NCBI GenBank assembly: GCA_000309945.1
Contig: CM001633.1
Coordinates: forward strand, 394,723 to 458,722
Direction: 5' to 3'
DNA length: 64,000 nt
Source: Leptolyngbyaceae cyanobacterium JSC-12
GTDB taxonomy: Bacteria > Cyanobacteriota > Cyanobacteriia > Leptolyngbyales > Leptolyngbyaceae
Shown in pieces: positions 34,861 through 43,081 of this stretch; position 1 is the first letter of the stretch; each line of letters starts with the position of its first letter. Below the pieces are notes generated by a model. It was given only the letters and a program-made list of their open reading frames with translations. It was not told the origin of the DNA and ran no database searches. The position numbers were made by a program, and so were the translations under genes.

Positions 34861-37386
34861 TTACCAACTCAATTTTATGTCGCCATTTTCCTGGCTATAT
34901 TCTGGCACTTCAACCTGCACAGAAGGAACTTTCCAAATGTTTTGTTGGTAATCTCTGATGGAGCGATCGCTGGAGAAGTACCCCATCCGCGCCACATTTA
35001 AAATCGACATCCGTGTCCAGTGATCCTGATCGCGATAAGCTCGACTGACCAAATCCTGACAATCTACATAAGACTGATAATCTGCAAACAATAGATACTG
35101 ATCCTGATAAAGCAGAGAGTCCACCAAGGGTTTGAACAGGTTAGTATCTCCATGCGAGAAGAAGCCAGAGGCAATGCGATCAATTGCTAACTTCAGTTCG
35201 CTATTGCTGTTGTAATAATCCCAGGGATGATAACCACTTGCTTTCTTTGCCTGCACTTCTTCAACTGTCAATCCAAACAAGAAGAAGTTATCTGCTCCTA
35301 CGGCTTCTCGAATTTCGACGTTGGCTCCATCGAGGGTACCAATTGTGAGTGCACCATTCATCGCAAACTTCATATTACCTGTGCCAGATGCTTCTTTCCC
35401 AGCTGTGGAAATTTGTTCTGAAAGGTCAGCAGCAGGGAACAGACGCTGCGCAAAGGTGACATTGTAATCCTTCATGAATAGAACAATGATCCGACCACGC
35501 ATATCCGGATCATTGTTCACGACATCCGCGATCGACGTAATCAGCTTGATGATCAATTTTGCCATGTAGTAACCTGGAGCCGCTTTGCCGCCAAAGATAA
35601 AAGTACGAGGGGTAATATCCAGATCTGGATTTGCCTTGAGACGGTTGTATTGCGTGATGATGTAAAGTGCCATCAGGTGTTGACGTTTGTATTCATGAAT
35701 GCGCTTGATCTGAATATCAAACAATGAGTCAGGATTTACTTCGATGTCATAATGTTTCCGAATATAGTTCGCCAGATCCTGCTTAATATCATGCTTGATT
35801 TGACGAAACTCCTGGCGGAAATTGGCATCATGGACGAAAGTTTCTACTTTGCGTAACTCCTCCAGATTTTTGATCCAACCATCTCCAATTTTGCGGGTAA
35901 TCAGGTCAGACAGTCGAGGATTAGTCAACACCATGAAACGACGAGGAGTCACGCCATTAGTTACATTAGTGAACTTTTCAGGATACATTTCGTAGAAGTC
36001 ATGCAAGACTGTATTTTTCAACAGTTCACTATGCAATTTAGCAACACCGTTGATGGCATAACTTCCCACACAGGCGAGATGCGCCATTCGCACATATCGC
36101 TCCCCACTTTCATCAATAATAGACATGCGCCGAATCCGATCAACATCATCAGGAAACTTAATACGAATCTCATCAATAAATCGGCGATTGATTTCGTAAA
36201 TTAATTCCAGATGTCGAGGTAACAAACTACCAAATTTAGCCAACGGCCAGCGTTCCAGAGCTTCTGGCAACAACGTGTGATTTGTGTAGGCAAAGGTTTT
36301 GGTTGTGATTTCCCAGGCTTTATCCCAATCAAATCCATGCTCATCCAGCAGCAGCCGCATTAGTTCGACAACACCAATGGTGGGATGGGTGTCGTTTAGT
36401 TGAACTACAAACTGTTCATGGAAGCGCTCTAGTGTCATATTTTTCATTTGTACGAGGCGAATCATGTCTTGTAAGGAGCAAGACACAAAGAAGAACTGTT
36501 GCTCTAACCGCAACTGTTTCCCTTCATAGGTTTCATCATTGGGATACAGCACTTTTGTGATGTTTTCACAAACTGTCTTCTCTTCAACAGCACCAAAATA
36601 GTCGCTTTTATTAAATGCCTCGAAATCAAAGGATTCTGGTGCTTCAGCTTTCCAAAGTCGTAAGGTATTTGCGGTATTTGTTTTGAAACCCAAGATAGGA
36701 GTATCGTAAGGAATTCCTTTAACTACTTTGAAAGGCACCCACCGAACACGATAGCGTCCATGCTCATCGGTATAATTCTCAGTGTGACCACCCAATTTAA
36801 CCTCTACAGCTAACTCTGGACGTGCAACTTCCCAGGGATTTCCATATTGCAGCCATTTGTCGGTGATTTCTACCTGCCAGCCATTTTGAATATCCTGGTC
36901 AAAGATGCCATATTCATACCGAATGCCATAGCCGATTGCAGGAATTTCGAGTGTAGCCATTGAATCGATGTAACAGGCAGCAAGCCGTCCCAATCCGCCA
37001 TTACCTAATCCAGGCTCTTCCTCCTGTTCCAGCAGATCTGCCAAGTCCAGCCCTAATTCTGCTATGGCATCTTTGACCCGGTTGTAGAGTCCCAGGTTAA
37101 TCAGATTATTTCCCAAATGAGGACCCATCAAAAACTCAGCAGACAGGTAAGTGACAATCCGGCACGTTTTTTCGATGTAGGTTTGGGTGGTATGCAACCA
37201 GCGATTAATCAAGCGATCGCGCACTGTGTATGCCAGCGCGATGTAATAGTCATTTTTAGTCGCAATTTTTGGAAACTTTACCTGAATATAAAACAAATTG
37301 TCTAGAAATGCCCGTTTTAACGTTGCGACGCTTATGCCAGTGCGATCATCTTCAATTTGAATGTTGCTAGGAACGATGTTAACCAT
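34861..37386 (-). CDS. glgP: Glycogen phosphorylase
   Basis: 841 residues, GT35 family. It cleaves terminal alpha-1,4 glucose of glycogen with orthophosphate, giving glucose 1-phosphate. Landmarks: LGNGGLGRLAACYIDSMATL and GYGIRYEYGIF in the N-terminal domain, the NDTHP segment, QIKRIHEYKRQ, and the pyridoxal-phosphate lysine region SGTGNMKFAMNGA. Full length, with no regulatory insert evident. The ATG at 37386 has GGAG about 12 bases upstream. The gene follows the 2-hydroxyacid dehydrogenase by 76 bp on the same strand, so an mRNA for dark glycogen use and fermentation is likely. Confidence 0.96.
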   Translation of the reverse strand: MVNIVPSNIQIEDDRTGISVATLKRAFLDNLFYIQVKFPKIATKNDYYIALAYTVRDRLINRWLHTTQTYIEKTCRIVTYLSAEFLMGPHLGNNLINLGLYNRVKDAIAELGLDLADLLEQEEEPGLGNGGLGRLAACYIDSMATLEIPAIGYGIRYEYGIFDQDIQNGWQVEITDKWLQYGNPWEVARPELAVEVKLGGHTENYTDEHGRYRVRWVPFKVVKGIPYDTPILGFKTNTANTLRLWKAEAPESFDFEAFNKSDYFGAVEEKTVCENITKVLYPNDETYEGKQLRLEQQFFFVSCSLQDMIRLVQMKNMTLERFHEQFVVQLNDTHPTIGVVELMRLLLDEHGFDWDKAWEITTKTFAYTNHTLLPEALERWPLAKFGSLLPRHLELIYEINRRFIDEIRIKFPDDVDRIRRMSIIDESGERYVRMAHLACVGSYAINGVAKLHSELLKNTVLHDFYEMYPEKFTNVTNGVTPRRFMVLTNPRLSDLITRKIGDGWIKNLEELRKVETFVHDANFRQEFRQIKHDIKQDLANYIRKHYDIEVNPDSLFDIQIKRIHEYKRQHLMALYIITQYNRLKANPDLDITPRTFIFGGKAAPGYYMAKLIIKLITSIADVVNNDPDMRGRIIVLFMKDYNVTFAQRLFPAADLSEQISTAGKEASGTGNMKFAMNGALTIGTLDGANVEIREAVGADNFFLFGLTVEEVQAKKASGYHPWDYYNSNSELKLAIDRIASGFFSHGDTNLFKPLVDSLLYQDQYLLFADYQSYVDCQDLVSRAYRDQDHWTRMSILNVARMGYFSSDRSIRDYQQNIWKVPSVQVEVPEYSQENGDIKLSW

Positions 37387-37462
37387 GATTCAGTGCTCCA
37401 GTTGGTTGTTGATAGTGCGGTTAATGGGTGCTAAGTTTCTTATTTAGTTAAGTATCCATTGG

Positions 37463-38488
37463 TTAGATACTGACTTTGGCTGGGGCAGGTGGCTGATAGG
37501 CAACTTCGTTTTTTAAGGAGTGTCCTTGCTCAAAGTCAGTAATATTGGATAAAGTTGTGGTTGCGATCGCTTCCAGAGCATTCCGGGTAAAGAACGCTTG
37601 GTGAGCCGTGATCACTACATTGGGAAAAGATTGCAACAGTTGAAAGGTGTCATCCTGAATAACTGTGTCAGATAAATCCTGGAAGAACAGATCATCTTCT
37701 TGTTCGTAGACATCAATGCCTAAATAGCCAATTTTGCCAGACTTAATTCCCTCAATCACAGCTGGCGTATCAATCAAGCCACCACGACTTGTATTGATTA
37801 ACATTACACCAGGCTTCATCTGCGCAATCGCATTTGCATTAATTAAATGATACGTTTCAGGTAATAAAAGACAATGGAGAGAGATAATATCAGAGTCAGC
37901 TAGCAGTTCTGGTAACTGAACGTAACGGGCATTACCAATCGCCTTAAATTGATCATTAGGATAAGCATCGTAACCTAATAAGCAACATCCAAATCCTTGC
38001 ATAATTTGGGCAAATACCATACCAATTTTGCCCGTACCAATGATGCCAACAGTGCACCCATGCAGATCAAATCCAACTAGCCCCTCCAGAGAAAAGTTAT
38101 CATCCCGTACCCGATTGTAGGCTCTGTAAAGTTTACGGTTTAGCGTCAGGATCAGAGCAACTGTGTGCTCTGCAACTGAGTAGGGGGAGTAAGCAGGTAC
38201 TCGCACAACTTTAATCCCTAACTCTGCGGCTCGTTTCAAGTCAACAGTGTTGAATCCTGCTGATCGCAGAGCTAATAATCGAGTTCCATGAGCAGCAAGA
38301 ATATCTAGTGTGGCAGCATCAGCATTGTCATTAACGAACATGCATACGGCGGGAAACCCGGCTGCCATAATGGCAGTATTCGGGTTAAGTTGAGCATCAA
38401 AAAACGTCAACTCATGATGATAATTTGCATTTGCAGCTTCAAATGATTGGCGATCGTAGGACTTAGCACTAAAAAAAGCAACTTTCAT
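37463..38488 (-). CDS. D-2-hydroxyacid dehydrogenase (D-lactate dehydrogenase type)
   Basis: 341 residues, NAD-dependent D-isomer-specific 2-hydroxyacid dehydrogenase, closest in look to fermentative D-lactate dehydrogenases (LdhA). The split substrate domain begins MKVAFFSAKSYDRQSFEAAN. The Rossmann fold shows GIIGTGKIG, catalytic arginine in NTSRGGLID, glutamate in DVYEQEDDLFF and histidine in VITAHQAFFT. The likely reaction is pyruvate + NADH to D-lactate. Its position between glgP and the PstS-like genes fits redox balancing while glycogen is broken down in the dark. Confidence 0.9.
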   Translation of the reverse strand: MKVAFFSAKSYDRQSFEAANANYHHELTFFDAQLNPNTAIMAAGFPAVCMFVNDNADAATLDILAAHGTRLLALRSAGFNTVDLKRAAELGIKVVRVPAYSPYSVAEHTVALILTLNRKLYRAYNRVRDDNFSLEGLVGFDLHGCTVGIIGTGKIGMVFAQIMQGFGCCLLGYDAYPNDQFKAIGNARYVQLPELLADSDIISLHCLLLPETYHLINANAIAQMKPGVMLINTSRGGLIDTPAVIEGIKSGKIGYLGIDVYEQEDDLFFQDLSDTVIQDDTFQLLQSFPNVVITAHQAFFTRNALEAIATTTLSNITDFEQGHSLKNEVAYQPPAPAKVSI

Positions 38489-38607
38489 GTCACAAACTCC
38501 ATATTAACAGCGTTGATCAGAAAGCGGAGAACAACGCAAATTGCGTGCTAAAGTCCTCAGTCTGGGCAAGACTTCTAACTTATCTTTGCTACATACCAAC
38601 GAACACA

Positions 38608-41040
38608 CTAAAGCGATGAACATCGAATCACCGAGACAATTGTCTCAGCATCATTGTCATCAATGTAGGTATCGAAGAAGAAAGCATGGAGTGTCGCTGG
38701 TTCTAGCACCTTCAAACAAAGAGCTTCATCATAACCATTCAAAGTTGACCAGGTGGCATTGACTGGAATATTCGTTTTTTGATTGATAAATTTGCCTCCA
38801 TGAATCCACAGCAGAACCAGCGGTTCTCCTCTTGTTTCTGTTTCAGAACAGTAGCTAAATACACCTTGCCTGATTCGAATAATGTAGTGACCTGGTTCTA
38901 ATGAGTGTGTAACCGAGACATTGTTTTCTAACTGCTGCATTTGGTCTGCATTGAGTAAGTAACAATTATTTCGGCTATGAACTTTGAGATGTTGAATCGT
39001 ACACTTTTCTGATGTTACAGAAGTAGGTGCAAGCGCTGGAGCACCAGTGATAATGTGCGGTAGGTTGCTCGCCATTGCGACGGACGAAGTAACACCTCCC
39101 GCTGCAATATCAGTCCCACCCAAGGGAACATCGGCTGGAATCCGAATATGGTTTGAGCGCGCTAGTTTGATCCAGCATCCTTCCTCTGTAACGTATCCTA
39201 CTTCGGTGATATAGTCTCGATTACTAACTGGGATGGGCAAGTGTTTGTCCTGGTCTACCTCATTTATGTCAAATTGTTGAACCGTATGAGGATATTGCTC
39301 ATCCATATTGATATCAGTCACGTCGTAAAGACGCAACATCATTTTCTTGCCACCTTCTTGCTTGGCTGCTTGTTTTTCGGTATCTGGAACTTCCCAATAG
39401 GCGTAAGCATCTTTGCTGTTACGCGCAGTGAGAATAATGCGACTGGCAGCACCAATCTGGGTAAAAGGTCCAACGGCATGAGTCGCAACCCCCGCCGCTA
39501 CGGCTGCACCACCTGCCAATATCGCTCCTCCCACTTTCAAAGCATTGGTGTCTTGCACAGGCGGACAGGCAGGTACCCGAACAAGCTCAGAACGAGCAAC
39601 TTTTAGCCAGCGATGATCAGCTGTGAGATATCCCAGTTCTACAACGTAATCCCGATTATCAACTGGAATAGGAATATGCTGATCGCGATCGCCTGGGTTG
39701 CAGTCAAATTCCTTCATACTGTGAGGTGTCTGCCGATCCATATCCTGGATGCCAGTTACTTCGTAAAGGCGCAATTTTAGAGCTTGTCCTCCTTGACGAC
39801 GAGCCTCCGCCAGTGCCTCATCTGAAACTTCCCAGTAAGCATATCCATCCCGACAATTACGTGGGGTCAAAATGATGCGACAGTCATCGGTACGTACAAC
39901 CGGAACTGGAGCAGCAGCAGGCATTTTAACTGCAGTTGGATGAACTGGTGAAGCAACTGGAGCACTTGTTCCACGACGCCCTTTCAGAAACCACCAAAGC
40001 AAACCTCCCACCAAGGGAATGCCTAGTAGCCACCAGGGGAATCTCTGACTTACCTCACTTGTAGCAGTAGTACCTGTAGAAGGAACCAGAGCAGATTCTG
40101 CCGCTGGTGAGGTTGCAGGAACAGGAGATACTGTAGCGGTCGGACTGGCAGCGATCGCCTCTGCTGATTTAGCTTCCTGGACAATTTCTTGACCAGGTTT
40201 GGATGTAGCAAATCCTAAAAATGCTAGTGTTGCAGGATCGGCAATACCCTGCTTGTAAACATAGCCACGTGGTTGGGAATAAGGATAGCGAGGATCATCT
40301 GGTAGGGTGCCGTGCATCACCATGATTCTGACACCTGATCGGTCACTGACCTGATCAGCGATCGCATAACCAATTCCATCCGTTCCCAGTTCTTTTACCA
40401 CTGCATCAGTGTCATCATCTTTGAGCCGAGTTGTAGTCACGCCATTTTCAAACGGGGCCGCCTGAAACACTTTGTACGTGCTGAGAGCGCGCCGCGTATC
40501 GCTAGTTTCAGGGCGGTCAATAAACCGAATTTTTCCAGGTTTTCCCCCCACCTCTGACCAATTTGTAATTTCACCCCGGAACATTTTGGCAAATTGATCA
40601 AAAGTAATGTTGCCCTTAAATGGGTTATCAGAGCCAACAATGATGGCAATTTTTTCGCGGCTCACAGGTGCCAGCACTAACCCCTGATCTTTTTCTTGCG
40701 CCGTCAAGGGGCGTCCCAAGGCTGCTACGTTTACTTTGCCATCTAGCAAAGCTTTTACTGCCTCGTCACTGCCATTCGCAACCATATCAACAGTGGTTCC
40801 AGGAAATTTCTCCAAAAATCGCTGTTTCAATGATTCGTTGATAACTTCCATGCTGCTAGAACCATCCACCTTCACTATTGCATCTTTGGGCAGCGAAGCA
40901 GGTAAGGGAAACGTGGCATGAGGGGCAGATTGAGCCTGTACCGGGGCAACTGTTAATATCCGAATGAAGAACGGTTCGGAGACACTACCAACGGTTAACA
41001 ACAGGGCTGAAAGCTGAATGAACCTCTGGAATGATTGCAT
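38608..41040 (-). CDS. PstS-like protein fused to two DUF4912 domains
   Basis: 810 residues, an unusual fusion. A signal segment is followed by a PstS-like phosphate-binding domain (about 45-295; VDGSSSMEVINESL at the N-terminal loop, DRPETSDTR, GTDGIGYAIADQ). A Pro/Ala/Ser linker leads to one transmembrane helix (about 335-352) with basic residues after it. On the other side are two DUF4912 copies (about 387-490 and 533-635; CRIILTPRNCRDGYAYWEV and RIILTARNSKDAYAYWEV) and a C-terminal module (about 679-810) that I do not recognise. The plan suggests a phosphate sensor passing a signal inward, which is inference. The 383-residue paralogue lies 120 bp upstream. Confidence 0.85.
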   Translation of the reverse strand: MQSFQRFIQLSALLLTVGSVSEPFFIRILTVAPVQAQSAPHATFPLPASLPKDAIVKVDGSSSMEVINESLKQRFLEKFPGTTVDMVANGSDEAVKALLDGKVNVAALGRPLTAQEKDQGLVLAPVSREKIAIIVGSDNPFKGNITFDQFAKMFRGEITNWSEVGGKPGKIRFIDRPETSDTRRALSTYKVFQAAPFENGVTTTRLKDDDTDAVVKELGTDGIGYAIADQVSDRSGVRIMVMHGTLPDDPRYPYSQPRGYVYKQGIADPATLAFLGFATSKPGQEIVQEAKSAEAIAASPTATVSPVPATSPAAESALVPSTGTTATSEVSQRFPWWLLGIPLVGGLLWWFLKGRRGTSAPVASPVHPTAVKMPAAAPVPVVRTDDCRIILTPRNCRDGYAYWEVSDEALAEARRQGGQALKLRLYEVTGIQDMDRQTPHSMKEFDCNPGDRDQHIPIPVDNRDYVVELGYLTADHRWLKVARSELVRVPACPPVQDTNALKVGGAILAGGAAVAAGVATHAVGPFTQIGAASRIILTARNSKDAYAYWEVPDTEKQAAKQEGGKKMMLRLYDVTDINMDEQYPHTVQQFDINEVDQDKHLPIPVSNRDYITEVGYVTEEGCWIKLARSNHIRIPADVPLGGTDIAAGGVTSSVAMASNLPHIITGAPALAPTSVTSEKCTIQHLKVHSRNNCYLLNADQMQQLENNVSVTHSLEPGHYIIRIRQGVFSYCSETETRGEPLVLLWIHGGKFINQKTNIPVNATWSTLNGYDEALCLKVLEPATLHAFFFDTYIDDNDAETIVSVIRCSSL

Positions 41041-41160
41041 CGTTAGATGTCCTTGAGATGGCCAATGATGGGCAAACAGAAGACGATGGTTCTAATAGTG
41101 ATGCCAGTTTAAGCATCAATTCTGTAAAGGGCAGGATGAAGCTGCTTCTCAAACTAATCT

Positions 41161-42312
41161 TCAAATGCGTATAACCGAGAGATGAACCTCTTCAAGTGTT
41201 GAACTGCGATCACTCAGTGACTCAGTAATCGTAGATGAAGTTGTAACAGGTTTTCGTTCCTGCCACTTTAGGATGGCCTGCAAAATCAACCCTAGTAACC
41301 CCAAAGGTAATACCAGCCGCAACCAGTAGGGAATTGCTTTGAACGTTTGAGCATAAGCAGACGTGTCTGAATCTGCAATTTTCGTAATACCAATCTTAGA
41401 GAGGGGATTCAGCGCTTCAACAACAGCTTGTGCTTCAGCAGTCTTCGCCATATCAATAGCCGCCTGACCAATACCTGCTGTAGCTACCCCAAGAAACGAA
41501 CTGGCAGCTAAATCGGGTGATTGTTTGTAGGCATAACCACGGGGCTGAGCATAGGGATAGAGCGGATCATCAGGCAACGCTTCGTGCATAACAACGAGTT
41601 TGACAATCCGGGCTTTGTCCTGGTTTACGAGTTGGCTGGCGATCGCATATCCAATCCCGTCGCTTCCAAGTTGCTGAATCATAGTAGCCGTGTCATCAGT
41701 TTCAACCTGAACCGCATTAGCACCTGTTGAAAAGCCACCATTTTGAAAAATGCCATATCGGCTCAAGGCAATTCGAGTATCGCTGATAGCAGGACGGTCA
41801 ATCAATCGAATAGCACCTGGTTTACCACCCACTTCTGCCCAATCCGTAATTTCACCCCGCACAATTTTGACAAATTGCTCAACGGTAAGATTGCCTTTAA
41901 AGGGATTATTGTGTCCAACAACCACTGCAATTCGCTCATCGCTGAGAGGAATTTCAATCAGCCCTTTTGCCTTTTCTTCAACTGTTAGCGGACGGCCAAT
42001 TGCAGCAAGGTCGATTTCATTCTTCAACAATTTTTGCAGGGCAATGTCCGTTCCCTCAGCAGCAATTTCTACCTGAGTCCCAGGAAACTGCCGCTGATAT
42101 TCTTCCTTTAAGAGCTGGTTAATTACAGCCATACTGCTGTCACCATCAATTCGTACAGTTGTTTGCTTCTCAACATTGATGGGTAACTGAAATGATGGCA
42201 AGCTAGAAGGCTGAACTGCTGCGATCGCTGCTTTGGGTAAATCAACAGATACTGCTGCAATTAGCAGTAGCAGAATAACTTTTAAGGCAGTAACGATGAA
42301 TTGCTGAAGCAT
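41161..42312 (-). CDS. Membrane-anchored PstS-like substrate-binding protein
   Basis: 383 residues. An N-terminal signal (about 8-32) is followed by a PstS-like domain (about 40-300; VRIDGDSSMAVINQLL, DRPAISDTRIA, GSDGIGYAIASQ), one C-terminal helix (about 331-350) and a short cytosolic tail. It is clearly paralogous to the binding domain of the downstream 810-residue protein: DNPFKGN/HNNPFKGN, RGEITNWSEVGGKPG/RGEITDWAEVGGKPG, LPDDP.YPY.QPRGY. No pstC, pstA or pstB is nearby and it is tethered rather than free, so sensing is likelier than ABC uptake. Ligand not proven. Confidence 0.85.
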   Translation of the reverse strand: MLQQFIVTALKVILLLLIAAVSVDLPKAAIAAVQPSSLPSFQLPINVEKQTTVRIDGDSSMAVINQLLKEEYQRQFPGTQVEIAAEGTDIALQKLLKNEIDLAAIGRPLTVEEKAKGLIEIPLSDERIAVVVGHNNPFKGNLTVEQFVKIVRGEITDWAEVGGKPGAIRLIDRPAISDTRIALSRYGIFQNGGFSTGANAVQVETDDTATMIQQLGSDGIGYAIASQLVNQDKARIVKLVVMHEALPDDPLYPYAQPRGYAYKQSPDLAASSFLGVATAGIGQAAIDMAKTAEAQAVVEALNPLSKIGITKIADSDTSAYAQTFKAIPYWLRLVLPLGLLGLILQAILKWQERKPVTTSSTITESLSDRSSTLEEVHLSVIRI

Positions 42313-42420
42313 GGGCGTTTGTGAGGATTCAGAATAGATGCGCAGATGAATAATATTTGAAGACGATGTTGCTTATATTTTGTAGGAGAAACACAAACTT
42401 TCCAGGCAGTCTTAATCACA

Positions 42421-42939
42421 TTACTGAAATCCAATATGGGCGATCGCGCCTAGATACTCGTAATAAGTAATTTGTCCATCTCCATCTCGATCTACGTCAT
42501 GGATGATAGTTTCGACCTGGTCACTACTGAGAGGTAAGATAAGTTTTTCAGCAATCTCAACAGCTTCTTCAACCGAAAGCAGTCCATTGTGATCAAAATC
42601 TAATTCACGAAATCTCTTTAAAATCTGAAAAGTTGGCTCATTCGCAACCACAAACTCTTCAAAAGAGATACATCCATCATTATTAAGATCTAGCGCTTCA
42701 AACATTCGGGTTAAACGAATCTTCTCCTCCGTTAAGGCAAAATTCAAATATTCTTCAATATCAATTTTTCCATCCTGGTTTGAGTCAAGCCGTGCAAATG
42801 CCTGAACAAGGGGTCGTAACTTATGCTCAGGGAGGAGCGATTTAATATCTTCCGATACTTCAAATTTCGATTCGCCGATAGTCATATATCCAATCTCACA
42901 CTTATCGCGTTGGTTAGAAAACTGGAGAACAAGATTCAT
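42421..42939 (-). CDS. Four-EF-hand calcium-binding protein
   Basis: 172 residues from ATG 42939; ATG 42885 (MTIGESKF) is an equally possible start (154 aa). Four 12-residue EF loops are visible at about 52-63 (DSNQDGKIDIEE), 84-95 (DLNNDGCISFEE), 114-125 (DFDHNGLLSVEE) and 150-161 (DRDGDGQITYYE). All have Asp at position 1, a Gly at 6 and Glu at 12. Two-lobed and calmodulin-like, with no signal peptide or enzymatic domain, so a cytosolic calcium sensor is the likely role. It lies between phosphoketolase and the PstS-like genes, co-directional with both. Confidence 0.88.
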   Translation of the reverse strand: MNLVLQFSNQRDKCEIGYMTIGESKFEVSEDIKSLLPEHKLRPLVQAFARLDSNQDGKIDIEEYLNFALTEEKIRLTRMFEALDLNNDGCISFEEFVVANEPTFQILKRFRELDFDHNGLLSVEEAVEIAEKLILPLSSDQVETIIHDVDRDGDGQITYYEYLGAIAHIGFQ

Positions 42940-43034
42940 CAGTCAAATACGCAGCCTGGGTTAGGCTTTGTGACTTGCCTTTGCGATGTATAACCTGGCA
43001 AAACCCATTTCAACTAAACTCAATTTCACCTGAA

Positions 43035-43069
43035 GGAGGAATGAATGTTGCATCTGAATTCACTCCTCC
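43035..43069 (-). terminator. Hairpin after phosphoketolase
   Basis: On the minus strand GGAGGAGTGAAT pairs with ATTCATTCCTCC (12 bp with one G-U) across an 11-base loop, 13 bp after the xfp stop. No T-run follows, so it may stabilise the 3' end or attenuate rather than fully terminate. Transcription may continue into the EF-hand gene. Confidence 0.5.
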
Positions 43070-43081
43070 CTCGTTTGTGAT

